A stretch of 64,000 nt of DNA, from the NCBI RefSeq assembly GCF_044344315.1, contig NZ_JBIJDC010000011.1:1-64000 (forward strand), read 5' to 3'. Shown piece by piece: positions 43,999-52,039 of the stretch. The stretch's first letter is position 1. Each line of letters begins with the position of its first letter. The notes beneath the pieces were generated by a model. That model had not been told where the DNA came from. It made no database searches and saw only the letters and a program-made list of their open reading frames with translations. The position numbers and the translations under genes are program-made. The stretch is from Zoogloea sp044344315. Its GTDB lineage: Bacteria > Pseudomonadota > Gammaproteobacteria > Burkholderiales > Rhodocyclaceae.

Positions 43999-45894
43999 CT
44001 AACGCTTTTTTGGTGGGCTCTCGACTTCCGTCACCTTAAAGTAACTCACGCCAAAATCGGCAGCGCAGCGGGTCTCTTCCTTCTGACACACGGAGACTCC
44101 CGCCAGACTATCCGGGCCAAGCCGCGCAAGCGCATGCTCAAGCTCCTTTAGCGGCACGCTGGCGATGCCATCGTGGGCCACCAGACCCAACCCGGCAAAG
44201 TCCCGCCTATTGTCGGAAACGATCACCAGCACTTGCCATTCGCCAGCAGGTGCATCCGCCGTGAAAGACCAGCTTTCCCTCGGGAAACGCATCGGAGAGC
44301 CCGCAGCAATCCGGTTGTCGAGATCCAGGGCGTTCGGAAAGATCAGGGACAGCTTGCTGTCAGTCGTATCCAGCAGAAGCAGATAGACATAACCCGCCCG
44401 TTCACTCTTGAGCGAGAAGGACAGGGCATCCTTACCCACCGTCAGCGAGGACTTGACCCCACTCACCGCAGTCTCCCGGCTGACCATGCCGCTGAGCGCC
44501 TGCACAGCCTGGCTCCAGCTGACAGTCTCCGGCGCTACCGGCTGAACGACTTCCGTGGCCACTGGTGTGGCAGGCCCAGGCACCGGAGATTCCTTCACTT
44601 GCGCAATCTCACGCACGGTGGTCGGCTTCGGCACTTCTCCCCCCTCCCTGAGGGCGATGAAGGCTACCGCCACCAGGGCGACGGCAGCCATACCCAGAGC
44701 GGGCCCCATAAACCTCCTGCCCTTCCCCTCCGAGACGGGCTGCACTCCTTCGGCATCCGGGTTCAGGGTTTTCGGCGGCAGGGGCTTCACCTCTGCCCTG
44801 GAAGGGTTGGCTGCAATGTTCTGTGCTGAACTGACTCGCGGCGCCTCATCTTGCACGGCAGCCCCAGCGGGTGAGGGTGAAGCCATCTCACCCAGAAGCT
44901 CCCGCATTGCCGCAATCGACTGGGGTCGATCATCCGCTTTGACGGCCAGGCATTGGTCAAGCCCGGCGAGAAAGCTTGGGTCGTAAGACCCCGCCGCCAA
45001 GGTTGCCAGCGGCTGGTAGGTATCGTTCATCAACCTACCCACCGAAGCCGGAGGGGTGCGGCCAGTAATGATGTAGTAAACGACCGCCGCCAGGGCGTAG
45101 ATATCGGTCCAGGCACCCTGCTTCAGACCGGGCATCTCGGCGTACTGCTCTACCGGGGCAAAGCCCGGCTTGAGGATGACCGTCAGCACCTGCGTCATGT
45201 CACCAATCACGCGCCGAGCAGCACCAAAATCCAGCAGCACCGGACGTTCATCCTTCAGGAGAAGAATATTGTCCGGGGCAATATCCCTGTGGAAACAGCT
45301 TTCAGAATGCATGATCTCCAGTGCATCCATCAGCGGGATCAGGATCCTGCGGATCCAGCCCTCATCGGGCACACCGGTTCGTTGCTTGAGCGCATCACGC
45401 AGCGTAAGCCCGTCGTAAAAGGGCATCGCCATATAGGCAGAGCCCCTGTCCTCCCAGAAACGATAGACTTTGACGAGTGCAGGATTATCGAATTTAGCCA
45501 GCAGACGCGCTTCATTCACAAAACTGCGAAGCCCCATCTCGAAGGTCTCGCGATGTCTTTCCGAACGCACTGAAACCTGCAAGTCCTGTGTTCGGGAAGC
45601 CAAGGAAGTCGGCATGTACTCCTTCAGTGCGACCTTGCGCTCCAGCGAATGATCGTAAGCCAGATAAACAATTCCAAAGCCCCCCTCGCCAATGAGGCCC
45701 ACAATCTCGAACTCCCCAAGCCGGGTGTTCATGGGCAGGCAGTTGGGACTGCTGCCGGGCGTGGCAGGCGGAATATCCCGGGAGGGACTGGCTGCGCCCC
45801 CCAGAACAATGGTCTTGTCGTTTCCGGAACTGGACACTGCTAACCCCCGACCGTCAGTCTGGCAGATCGCCGAAGGGGCGCGAGACACAGGCAT
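43999..45894 (-). CDS. Membrane Ser/Thr protein kinase with DUF4384-like C-terminal domain
   Basis: 631 residues. An N-terminal stretch with DKTIVLGG is followed by a Hanks-type kinase domain (about 60-325): glycine loop GEGGFGIVYLA, VALKEY lysine, catalytic FHRDIAPDNILL, DFGAAR, and WTDIYALAAVVYYIITGRTPP. A single membrane helix near residues 394-415 anchors it. The C-terminal domain (about 485-600: SLTVGKDALSFSL, YVYLLLLDTTDSKLSLIFPN) looks like DUF4384, expected outside the cytosol. The start is uncertain; a GTG at 45837 is an alternative. Divergent from a formylglycine-generating-enzyme-like gene, a frequent kinase partner. Confidence 0.9.
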   Translation of the reverse strand: MPVSRAPSAICQTDGRGLAVSSSGNDKTIVLGGAASPSRDIPPATPGSSPNCLPMNTRLGEFEIVGLIGEGGFGIVYLAYDHSLERKVALKEYMPTSLASRTQDLQVSVRSERHRETFEMGLRSFVNEARLLAKFDNPALVKVYRFWEDRGSAYMAMPFYDGLTLRDALKQRTGVPDEGWIRRILIPLMDALEIMHSESCFHRDIAPDNILLLKDERPVLLDFGAARRVIGDMTQVLTVILKPGFAPVEQYAEMPGLKQGAWTDIYALAAVVYYIITGRTPPASVGRLMNDTYQPLATLAAGSYDPSFLAGLDQCLAVKADDRPQSIAAMRELLGEMASPSPAGAAVQDEAPRVSSAQNIAANPSRAEVKPLPPKTLNPDAEGVQPVSEGKGRRFMGPALGMAAVALVAVAFIALREGGEVPKPTTVREIAQVKESPVPGPATPVATEVVQPVAPETVSWSQAVQALSGMVSRETAVSGVKSSLTVGKDALSFSLKSERAGYVYLLLLDTTDSKLSLIFPNALDLDNRIAAGSPMRFPRESWSFTADAPAGEWQVLVIVSDNRRDFAGLGLVAHDGIASVPLKELEHALARLGPDSLAGVSVCQKEETRCAADFGVSYFKVTEVESPPKKR

Positions 45895-46285
45895 GCCATG
45901 GGCTGAGCAGTCTTCTTCACAATCGCAAACCCCGCCATGCTATCAACCCAGATATCATTTATCGCTATTTATGACGGACAGCACGTCCACGTCAGTTGCC
46001 GCGCTTTCATGACGCCACACAAAAATAAAAAGCGTCATGACAACAATAAGTTGGAGGGATATCTCAACCCCTTCCGCTGCGTATGATCAGGCCGCTCACG
46101 CAGATCGGCAAAACAAGCCTTCGCATCCGATTCTAGCACCATGCCGTTCGCCCCATGCGCCGCCGGGCGCAGGGCTGACGGACCCAGCGGCCACCATGCC
46201 ACGTTTTGTCCTGCCGCTGATTCCCTATATCATCCAAAGGCTTTCCCCCCTCATTCTTGCAGGCCTTCAGCCACTCCGCCGAGCC
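45895..46285. promoter_or_regulatory. Divergent region between Ser/Thr kinase and FGE-like genes
   Basis: 391 nt without a convincing gene. A CATGACGC / GCGTCATG inverted repeat (46008-46015 and 46032-46039) surrounds an A-rich loop and could be an operator. In-frame sequence upstream of 46286 is open, but the signal peptide places the real start there. Confidence 0.4.
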
Positions 46286-47374
46286 ATGACCCTTCGCGCG
46301 CTGCCCCTTGTCGCCCTCATGCTGTGTAGCCAGTTCGCTCATGCGGGGTTCGAGAAGCGGGCCACCACGCCACCGTCCAATGTCGAGGCGCCCCGAGCGC
46401 CGGCTCGCCCGGTCAGGGAAGCAGCACCTCGCAAGGCAAAACCCTCGCCAAAGCCCGTCGTTGCGGTGCCCCCCGCAGAACCCGTGCCCGAGTCCGTCAA
46501 GTCGGTCAGAGCCGCACCAGCACCTGCGCCAGAGGTGATACGGGATTGTCGTGACTGCCCCGAGCTGGTCATCGTACCGGCAGGGGAGGTTGAATTGGGC
46601 TCACCCGACAGCGAGGCAGGACGCAGGAGTGATGAAGGCCCGCAGATTCGCTGGCAACTCCAGAAGCCTCTGGCCGTGGGCCGCTTCGAGATAACACGCG
46701 GCCAGTTTGCGGCGTTTACTCGCGCCGCAAATTACATTCCCGCACTCCCATGCGGAGAGTTCGATGGCAAGGAATGGTCATACAGCATGACGCGGCGCTG
46801 GAGCGCGCCAGGCTTCCATCAAGAGGACACTCACCCCGTCGTTTGCGTCAGCAATTCAGACATAACCGCCTACCTCACCTGGCTTTCTAACAAGACCGGC
46901 CGGAAATACCGTTTGCCCAGCGAATTCGAGTGGGAATACGCAGCACGGGCAAGCCGCGCGGACGTGCGCCCGGGCGGACGCGCCATTGCGACGTCCTGTG
47001 CTTACGCCAACATCGCGGACGCATTGTTCGAATGCACCGACAACTTCGTCGCAACCTCTCCCGCCGGCCAATTCCGCCCGAACGATTTCGGGCTCCATGA
47101 TGTGATCGGCAATGTATCCGAGTGGGTCGAGGGGTGTTACAGCGACACACTCTATGAAACCATGCACAAGAAACAGTCAGCGGGTGGGGGTAATGTGCTC
47201 GGTGGCTTGTTCGAGTCGCTTGCTGCAGGTGTCGGATTGTGCAGCAAGGTCGCCCGGGGAGGGTCATGGCAAAGCGGCCCCGATGACGCGCGACTTGCCG
47301 CGCGTGAAACCTTCGACACCTTCGCCGGCGGAAACAATCGCACAGGCTTTCGAGTGGTTCGTGAAGCGCAGTAG
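46286..47374 (+). CDS. Formylglycine-generating-enzyme-like (SUMF1/FGE-sulfatase domain) exported protein
   Basis: 362 residues. It begins with a signal peptide (MTLRALPLVALMLCSQFAHA), then an Ala/Pro-rich linker (about 25-85), then an FGE-sulfatase domain to the end. Domain hallmarks are VIVPAGEVELGS, VGRFEITRGQFAAF, HPVVCVSNSDITAYLTWLS, YRLPSEFEWEYAAR, GNVSEWVEGCY, RGGSW and RTGFRVVRE. Many bacterial members lack sulfatase-modifying activity and act as ligand-binding or regulatory modules. Export and the divergent kinase partner suggest an envelope signalling or secretion-related role. Confidence 0.85.
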   Translation: MTLRALPLVALMLCSQFAHAGFEKRATTPPSNVEAPRAPARPVREAAPRKAKPSPKPVVAVPPAEPVPESVKSVRAAPAPAPEVIRDCRDCPELVIVPAGEVELGSPDSEAGRRSDEGPQIRWQLQKPLAVGRFEITRGQFAAFTRAANYIPALPCGEFDGKEWSYSMTRRWSAPGFHQEDTHPVVCVSNSDITAYLTWLSNKTGRKYRLPSEFEWEYAARASRADVRPGGRAIATSCAYANIADALFECTDNFVATSPAGQFRPNDFGLHDVIGNVSEWVEGCYSDTLYETMHKKQSAGGGNVLGGLFESLAAGVGLCSKVARGGSWQSGPDDARLAARETFDTFAGGNNRTGFRVVREAQ

Positions 47375-47521
47375 ATCGCCCCAGCCTTGAGATTTTCGCG
47401 TCGTCGCAAGCGGCTCGAAGGCCCGGCGGCCACATTCCTTCAGCGCCTCGACGCTCAGCCCGACGTCAGGTCGAGCATTCCTGCAGCGTAGAATCCGGGC
47501 TTTTCCGGACGCTCACACGCC

Positions 47522-47830
47522 ATGAAACTGAATCACCTGCCCATCGGCGCCCGTTTCGAGTACGAGGGCCAGATCTACACCAAGACCGGCCCCATCACCG
47601 CCGCCGCCGAAAAGGGTGGCCAACGCATGATCCCGCGCCATGCGGTACTGCGCCCGGTGGACGGCCACACTCCGCCCGCGGCGCCGAGCACTACGCGGCA
47701 GCTGGACGAAGCCCGGGTACTGACCGCCTTTGAGAGCTACCACCGCACCGCCCTGCGCCTGGCAGAAGGCCTCGGCAAGGCCGAGCTGGAGCAGGCCCGG
47801 ACACAGTTTCTGGCTGCGCTGGGGGACTAG
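47522..47830 (+). CDS. Small conserved hypothetical protein
   Basis: 102 residues, soluble, no signal peptide. The N-terminal half (LPIGARFEYEGQIYTKTGPITA and MIPRHAVLRPV) has the beta-strand pattern of a small nucleic-acid- or ligand-binding barrel. The C-terminal half (about 60-100) is a predicted helix hairpin with RVLTAFESYHRTALRLAEG. A reasonable coding pattern and a distinct start support it as a gene. I do not recognise the family. Confidence 0.65.
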   Translation: MKLNHLPIGARFEYEGQIYTKTGPITAAAEKGGQRMIPRHAVLRPVDGHTPPAAPSTTRQLDEARVLTAFESYHRTALRLAEGLGKAELEQARTQFLAALGD

Positions 47831-47881
47831 ACGGGCGGGGGGATGCGACAAAGCCCGTCGACCAGAACACGCGACAGACGC

Positions 47882-47922
47882 AAAAAAGGCCGGAACCCCT
47901 GATTTCTCTGGGCTTGCCGGCC
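47882..47922 (-). terminator. Terminator downstream of tRNA-Leu
   Basis: On the minus strand, a GGCCGG...CCGGCC stem extended by AA/TT and CCC/GGG pairs is followed by TTTTTT. It lies about 40 nt after the tRNA 3' end. Confidence 0.8.
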
Positions 47923-47961
47923 TGCTTTGAATACTGCATCGGACTACTTCGGAACAATAAT

Positions 47962-48046
47962 TGGTGCCTTGGGCGAGACTCGAACTCGCACGACTTGCGT
48001 CACTACCCCCTCAAGATAGCGTGTCTACCAATTTCACCACCAAGGC
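47962..48046 (-). tRNA. tRNA-Leu (anticodon GAG)
   Basis: An 85-nt class II tRNA on the minus strand. The acceptor stem GCCTTGG pairs with CCAAGGC, followed by an encoded ACCA end. The D-arm contains AAATTGGTAGAC, the anticodon stem CTATC/GGTAG encloses a loop TTGAGGG with anticodon GAG, there is a long variable arm, and the T-arm has GTTCGAGTC. It decodes CUC/CUU. It has its own promoter and terminator. Confidence 0.97.
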
Positions 48047-48060
48047 ATTCCTGCACTTGC

Positions 48061-48081
48061 CAGCCCCCGGAGCGGGGGCTG
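48061..48081. other. Perfect hairpin in the tRNA-Leu leader
   Basis: CAGCCCCCG-gag-CGGGGGCTG, a 9-bp stem with a 3-nt loop, lies between the tRNA promoter and the mature 5' end. It is probably part of the precursor removed by RNase P or an endonuclease. Confidence 0.55.
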
Positions 48082-48113
48082 CACCCTGAGAGCAGGGGCA
48101 CAGAAGGGGCCGA

Positions 48114-48141
48114 ATTATATCCGAGCCAACGGATAGGTCAA
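48114..48141 (-). promoter_or_regulatory. Sigma-70 promoter of tRNA-Leu
   Basis: Read on the minus strand: TTGACC (48141-48136), a 16-bp spacer and a consensus TATAAT (48119-48114). Transcription would begin near 48107, about 60 nt before the mature tRNA. Confidence 0.8.
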
Positions 48142-48268
48142 TACGGATTTGAACCCCCGTTCAGGGGTGCGATCACGGGGCAGGTAATTGGGGGGTGCCA
48201 GGGACAGGGCATGCAATCTGCTAGATCCAGCGTATTCCCGTCTCCCTGTCGCCTTTGCGACACACACC

Positions 48269-48823
48269 ATGAAAACCATCGGAATATTCTTCGGTACCGA
48301 AACCGGCACCACCCGCCTGATCGCCAAGAAGATCCAGCGCAAGCTCGGCGACGAGATCGCCGCCAAGCCACTCAACGTGAATCGCATCAGCGTGGACGAC
48401 ATGCTGCAGTACGACGCGCTGATTCTCGGCACCCCGAGCTATGGCGTGGGGGCGATCCCCGGGCGTGGCGCCGGTTGCCAGGAGGCCAGCTGGGAGGAGT
48501 TTCTGGCCAAGGCCGGTACGCCGGACTTCTCCGGCAAGCGGATCGCTTTTTTCGGACTGGGTGCCCAGGAGCGTTATGCCGAGCGCTTCGCCAACTCCCT
48601 GTTCCGCCTGTATGAAGTCTTCAAGGGCTTCGGGGCGGAGATTGTCGGCAGCTGGAGCACCGACGGCTACACCTTCGAGCACTCGGCCTCGGTCGAGGAC
48701 GGCCGCTTCGTCGGCCTGGTGATCGACGAACGTACCCAGGGCATGCTGACCAATGAGCGGCTGGATGCCTGGCTGGCGGAGATCACACCCCTGCTGCGGG
48801 AGAAGCTCGGCGAGCCGGCCTGA
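48269..48823 (+). CDS. Flavodoxin
   Basis: 184 residues, long-chain flavodoxin size. The FMN phosphate loop is GTETGTTR (residues 9-16) and the 60s loop is GTPSYGVGAIPG. IAFFGLGAQERYAERFAN corresponds to the 90s FMN loop region, and STDGYTFEHSASVEDG to the long-chain insertion. A one-electron carrier in the cytosol, able to replace ferredoxin under iron limitation or feed reductases. Start 48269 fits the family; upstream in-frame sequence overlaps the tRNA promoter region. No obvious partner gene adjacent. Confidence 0.92.
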   Translation: MKTIGIFFGTETGTTRLIAKKIQRKLGDEIAAKPLNVNRISVDDMLQYDALILGTPSYGVGAIPGRGAGCQEASWEEFLAKAGTPDFSGKRIAFFGLGAQERYAERFANSLFRLYEVFKGFGAEIVGSWSTDGYTFEHSASVEDGRFVGLVIDERTQGMLTNERLDAWLAEITPLLREKLGEPA

Positions 48824-48843
48824 CCGGGCCTCTCCCGGCTGCG

Positions 48844-49611
48844 TCACGCGGCGCCGTCGGGCTTGCGATGCGCCCAGCTGGTCATGCGCTTCTCGACGAA
48901 GGCGAACAGTTCGTACATCACCACCCCCATCACGCCGATCACAATCAGGCCGGCGAAGACCAGGGGCATGTTCATGGACGAGCTGGCCGACATCATCAGG
49001 TAGCCGATGCCCAGGTTGGAGGCCACCGTTTCGGCGATCACCGAGCCCACGAAGGCCAGGGTGATGGCCACCTTGAGGGACGCGAAGAAGTAGGGCATGG
49101 CCCGCGGCAGGCCAACCTTGCCGAGGATGTCGATGCGCGAGGCGCCGAGGGAGCGCAGCACATCCTCCAGCTCCGGCTCCAGGGTGGCCAGACCGGTGGC
49201 CACGTTGACCACCACCGGGAAGAAGGAGATCAGGAAGGCGGTGAGGATGGCCGGCACGGTGCCGATGCCGAACCACACCACCAGCACCGGCACGAAGGCC
49301 ACCTTGGGGATGGAGTTGAAGCCCACCAGCAGCGGGTACATGGCCCGATAGAGCAGGGGTGAGGAGCCCACCGCCATGCCGATCAGCAGCCCCACCGCCA
49401 CAGCGATGGCAAAACCGGCCAGGGTGGTGATGAAGGTCTGGGTGGCGTGCATCATGATGGGTTCGAACTGTTCGACGCCCACTTTCCACACGGCGCTGGG
49501 TGCGGGCAGCAGGAACTCGGGCACCTCAAAGCCCACGCAGATCAGCTCCCACAGCAGGAACATGCCGGCCACCACCAGCCAGGGGGCGGCCTTTACGAGA
49601 TTCACTTTCAT
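48844..49611 (-). CDS. ABC transporter permease (NMT1/TauC/SsuC type)
   Basis: 255-residue inner-membrane protein of the BPD_transp_1 family with about six membrane helices. The EAA loop is visible as LEDVLRSLGASRIDILGKVGLPRAMPYF. Start 49611 with AAAGGA upstream is preferred over the longer frame. Last gene of a binding protein - ATPase - permease operon. The importer family handles nitrate, sulfonates, taurine, thiamine precursors and pyrimidines; the neighbouring Tsx-like channel suggests a nucleobase/nucleoside-like substrate here, by inference. Confidence 0.92.
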   Translation of the reverse strand: MKVNLVKAAPWLVVAGMFLLWELICVGFEVPEFLLPAPSAVWKVGVEQFEPIMMHATQTFITTLAGFAIAVAVGLLIGMAVGSSPLLYRAMYPLLVGFNSIPKVAFVPVLVVWFGIGTVPAILTAFLISFFPVVVNVATGLATLEPELEDVLRSLGASRIDILGKVGLPRAMPYFFASLKVAITLAFVGSVIAETVASNLGIGYLMMSASSSMNMPLVFAGLIVIGVMGVVMYELFAFVEKRMTSWAHRKPDGAA

Positions 49612-49624
49612 GCTCTGATTCCTT

Positions 49625-50404
49625 TCAGGACGCGCGCACGCGGCCGATGTGCTCGCGCAGTTCGTGCACATAGCCGGCAAAGCTGTCGGTGTAGGTCACG
49701 TCCAGGTCACGGGGGCGCGGCAGGTCGATCTCGCGGCGCACCAGGATGCGCCCGGGGCGCTTGCTCATCACGTACACGGTGTCAGCCAGGAAGACCGCCT
49801 CGCGCAGGTCGTGGGTGACGAGGATGACGGTGAAGGGCTGCTGCTGCCACAGGTCACGCAACATGCACCACAGCTCCTCCCGGGTGAAGGCGTCGAGGGC
49901 ACCGAAGGGCTCGTCGAGCATCAGCAGGCGGGGCTGGTGGATGAGTGCCCGGCAGATGGAGGCACGCTGCTGCATGCCGCCGGAGAGCTCCCAGGGGAAT
50001 TTGTCCTCGAAACCGGCCAGCCCCACCTTGGCGAGCAACTGGCGGGCCTCGGCCTCGTAGCGGACACGCTCCTTTTTGAGGGTGGAGCGGTAGGGCTCGA
50101 CGATCTCCAGGGGCAGCATCACGTTGTCCAGCGTGGTGCGCCAGGGCAGCAGATTGGAGTTCTGGAAGGCCATGCCAACGATCTTCAGGGGACCGCCTAC
50201 CTGGCGACCGTCCACATACACATAGCCGCCGGAGGGCATGCGCAGGCCGGAGATGAGCTTCATGAGGGTGGATTTTCCGCAGCCGGAGGGGCCGACCACG
50301 GCGACGAACTCACCCTCCTTCACCTCCAGGCTGACATCCTCGATGGCCAGGGCGCCGCCCGGCGCGTAGGCGAGATCGACGTTCTCGAATTTGACGAAAG
50401 ACAT
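49625..50404 (-). CDS. ABC transporter ATP-binding protein (NMT1-type importer)
   Basis: 259 residues. Walker A GPSGCGKSTLMKL, Q-loop GMAFQNSNLLPW, signature LSGGMQQRASICRAL, Walker B LLMLDEPFGALD and the switch His in ILVTHDLREAV are all intact. Start at 50404. The binding-protein gene lies upstream on the same strand, separated by 188 nt that contain a copy of the composite palindromic repeat; the permease follows after 13 nt. Confidence 0.95.
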   Translation of the reverse strand: MSFVKFENVDLAYAPGGALAIEDVSLEVKEGEFVAVVGPSGCGKSTLMKLISGLRMPSGGYVYVDGRQVGGPLKIVGMAFQNSNLLPWRTTLDNVMLPLEIVEPYRSTLKKERVRYEAEARQLLAKVGLAGFEDKFPWELSGGMQQRASICRALIHQPRLLMLDEPFGALDAFTREELWCMLRDLWQQQPFTVILVTHDLREAVFLADTVYVMSKRPGRILVRREIDLPRPRDLDVTYTDSFAGYVHELREHIGRVRAS

Positions 50405-50459
50405 GGGGGACTTTCTGAATGGGATGGAACGGAGCAAGGCTGTGGGACGCTGCGGGGGC

Positions 50460-50560
50460 TTTTGGCGGGTGACTTCAGTCGCCCGCGGACTTCGAATAAC
50501 GGTTTGCCCGTGATCGGCGCGCGGATGGGCGACTGAAGTCGCCCCTACAGTCGCCCCTAC
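50460..50560. repeat. Composite palindromic repeat, copy C (core only)
   Basis: cttcagtcgcccgcggac, a 34-nt spacer with the gcccgtgatcggcgcgcgg segment, then gggcgactgaagtcgcccctac and an extra agtcgcccctac. Matches the core of copy A in the same orientation. It lies between the binding-protein and ATPase genes of one ABC operon. Confidence 0.78.
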
Positions 50561-50592
50561 ACGGAGCCCACAGCCCGATGGCGCGAGCCGGG

Positions 50593-51624
50593 CTACAGGC
50601 TGCGTTCGGCCCGGGCGGGCAGGAAGGCAGGGTTGAACAGCTCGGCGGCGGTGGGCACTTTGGGCAGGGCGTAGGCCTCGGCGGTCTCGGCGATGGAGCG
50701 CTTGAGACGATCGGCGGTGACGGCACCCAGGCCGTTCTGCTTGACCTCGGCCGTCACCACGCTGGTATCAAGGGCCAGCTTGAGGCGGCGGGTTTCGAGG
50801 GCCAGATCGATCAGCGGGTCGCGCTCCTTGACGGCCGGAATGGCGGCGTCGGGCTTGGCGATGGTCTCCTTGAGCGCCTTGTTGAAGGCGCGCAGGAAAG
50901 CTTCGATGGCCTTGGGCTTCTCGGCGATCAGCTTGGGACTGGCGATGATGGCGTTGCCGTAGAGCTCGACGCCGTAATCCGGATAGCGCAGGGCCACGAT
51001 GTCGGCCGGCTTGACCCCGCGGGCCTCCAGGTTGAGCAGGCTGGTGAAGTAGAAGCCGGTGATGCCGTCCACATCGCCCCGGGCCAGCAGGGTTTCGCGG
51101 ATGGCCGGGTCCACCGACTGCCACTTGACCGCATCCACCGCCAGCCCGTTGGACTTGGCAAAGGCCGGCCAGGCCTTGCGGCCGGCATCGAAGATCGGCG
51201 CAGCGAGGGTCTTGCCGGCCAGGTCGGCGGGTTTGCTGACGCCGCTCTTCTTCAGGGTAAAGACCGCCGCCGGGGTGGCGTTATAGACCATGTACACCGC
51301 CTGGATCTTGGAGCCGGGCGTCTTGGCGTCGTACTCGACCAGCGCATTGAAGTCGGCAAAACCCATCTCGTAGGCGCCGGTGGCAACGCGGGTCACCGCC
51401 CCCGCCGAGCCGTTGCCGGCGTCGATGGTCACGTCCAGGCCTTCGGCTGCGAAGTAGCCCTTGCTCTTGGCCAGCAGGAAGGGTGCCGAGGGGCCTTCGA
51501 AGCGCCAGTCGAGGGTGAACTTCAGCTTGACCGGCTCGTCCGCGAGGGCCGGGGCGGCGATCAGGGGGGCGACAAGGGCGGCAGCAAGCAGCAGGCGACG
51601 GGACGCGCTGAAAGGGTGCGACAT
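50593..51624 (-). CDS. ABC transporter substrate-binding protein, NMT1/THI5-like
   Basis: 343 residues with a signal peptide (residues 1-28, ending APALA) and an NMT1/THI5-type periplasmic binding fold: LKFTLDWRFEGPSAPFLLAKSKGYFAAEGLDV is the typical first segment, followed by GFADFNALVEYDA and GIKP-like DGITGFYFTSLL. The family covers thiamine pyrimidine precursor, riboflavin and pyrimidine binding, and the ligand is not evident. Start at ATG 51624 with GGAG upstream. First gene of the operon, divergent from the tsx-like gene. Confidence 0.92.
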   Translation of the reverse strand: MSHPFSASRRLLLAAALVAPLIAAPALADEPVKLKFTLDWRFEGPSAPFLLAKSKGYFAAEGLDVTIDAGNGSAGAVTRVATGAYEMGFADFNALVEYDAKTPGSKIQAVYMVYNATPAAVFTLKKSGVSKPADLAGKTLAAPIFDAGRKAWPAFAKSNGLAVDAVKWQSVDPAIRETLLARGDVDGITGFYFTSLLNLEARGVKPADIVALRYPDYGVELYGNAIIASPKLIAEKPKAIEAFLRAFNKALKETIAKPDAAIPAVKERDPLIDLALETRRLKLALDTSVVTAEVKQNGLGAVTADRLKRSIAETAEAYALPKVPTAAELFNPAFLPARAERSL

Positions 51625-52039
51625 GGCGGACAACTCCAGGAAGTGAAAGGCGGGAGAAAGCGGGGACTACATGCCCGGCTCACTCTGCAACCTCCGTGCC
51701 ATCTCGCAAGACCATGATTTTAATGACAGTTTTTTGACAGCCCGGAAACTCCACCGAAAAAGGGCCGGTTCAGCCCGCAAAATGGGGCGCAAACCACGCC
51801 CCGACATGGTGCGAGGGGCCATTTCATGCACCCGTCGCGTGCATGCAAAAACCATATACCGATACGTAAAGATTGTTTATTTTCAAATGGATATAGTCAA
51901 TTGAAGTATATCCATCGGGTGATGAAGGATATCGCCAAGACAGCCCTGCTCCCCTGCTAGATTCGGTCCCAGGACTTGCCCGTCCCTTGCTGGGCGGGTC
52001 AACCGACCGATCCTTGCCAACATGAATCAGGAGCCCACC
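51625..52039. promoter_or_regulatory. Palindrome-rich divergent control region (ABC importer / Tsx-like channel)
   Basis: 415 nt, AT-rich in parts. It carries CATGCAC-N7-GTGCATG at 51825-51845 and a nested palindrome at 51887-51915: ATGGATATA and TATATCCAT flank the perfect octamer TCAATTGA (51897-51904). A direct repeat TGACAG-N5-TGACAG around 51724-51740 lies nearer the importer operon. These look like operators for a shared nucleoside-responsive regulator, but no regulator gene is adjacent. Confidence 0.5.

Noticed and set aside
47962..48046. tRNA-Leu as an integration site for a mobile island
   Set aside because: No integrase gene or duplicated tRNA 3' end was seen on either side.
48121..48175. 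GGGGGTTCAAATCC on the minus strand resembles a tRNA T-arm
   Set aside because: No acceptor, D or anticodon arm can be built around it, and it overlaps the tRNA-Leu promoter.
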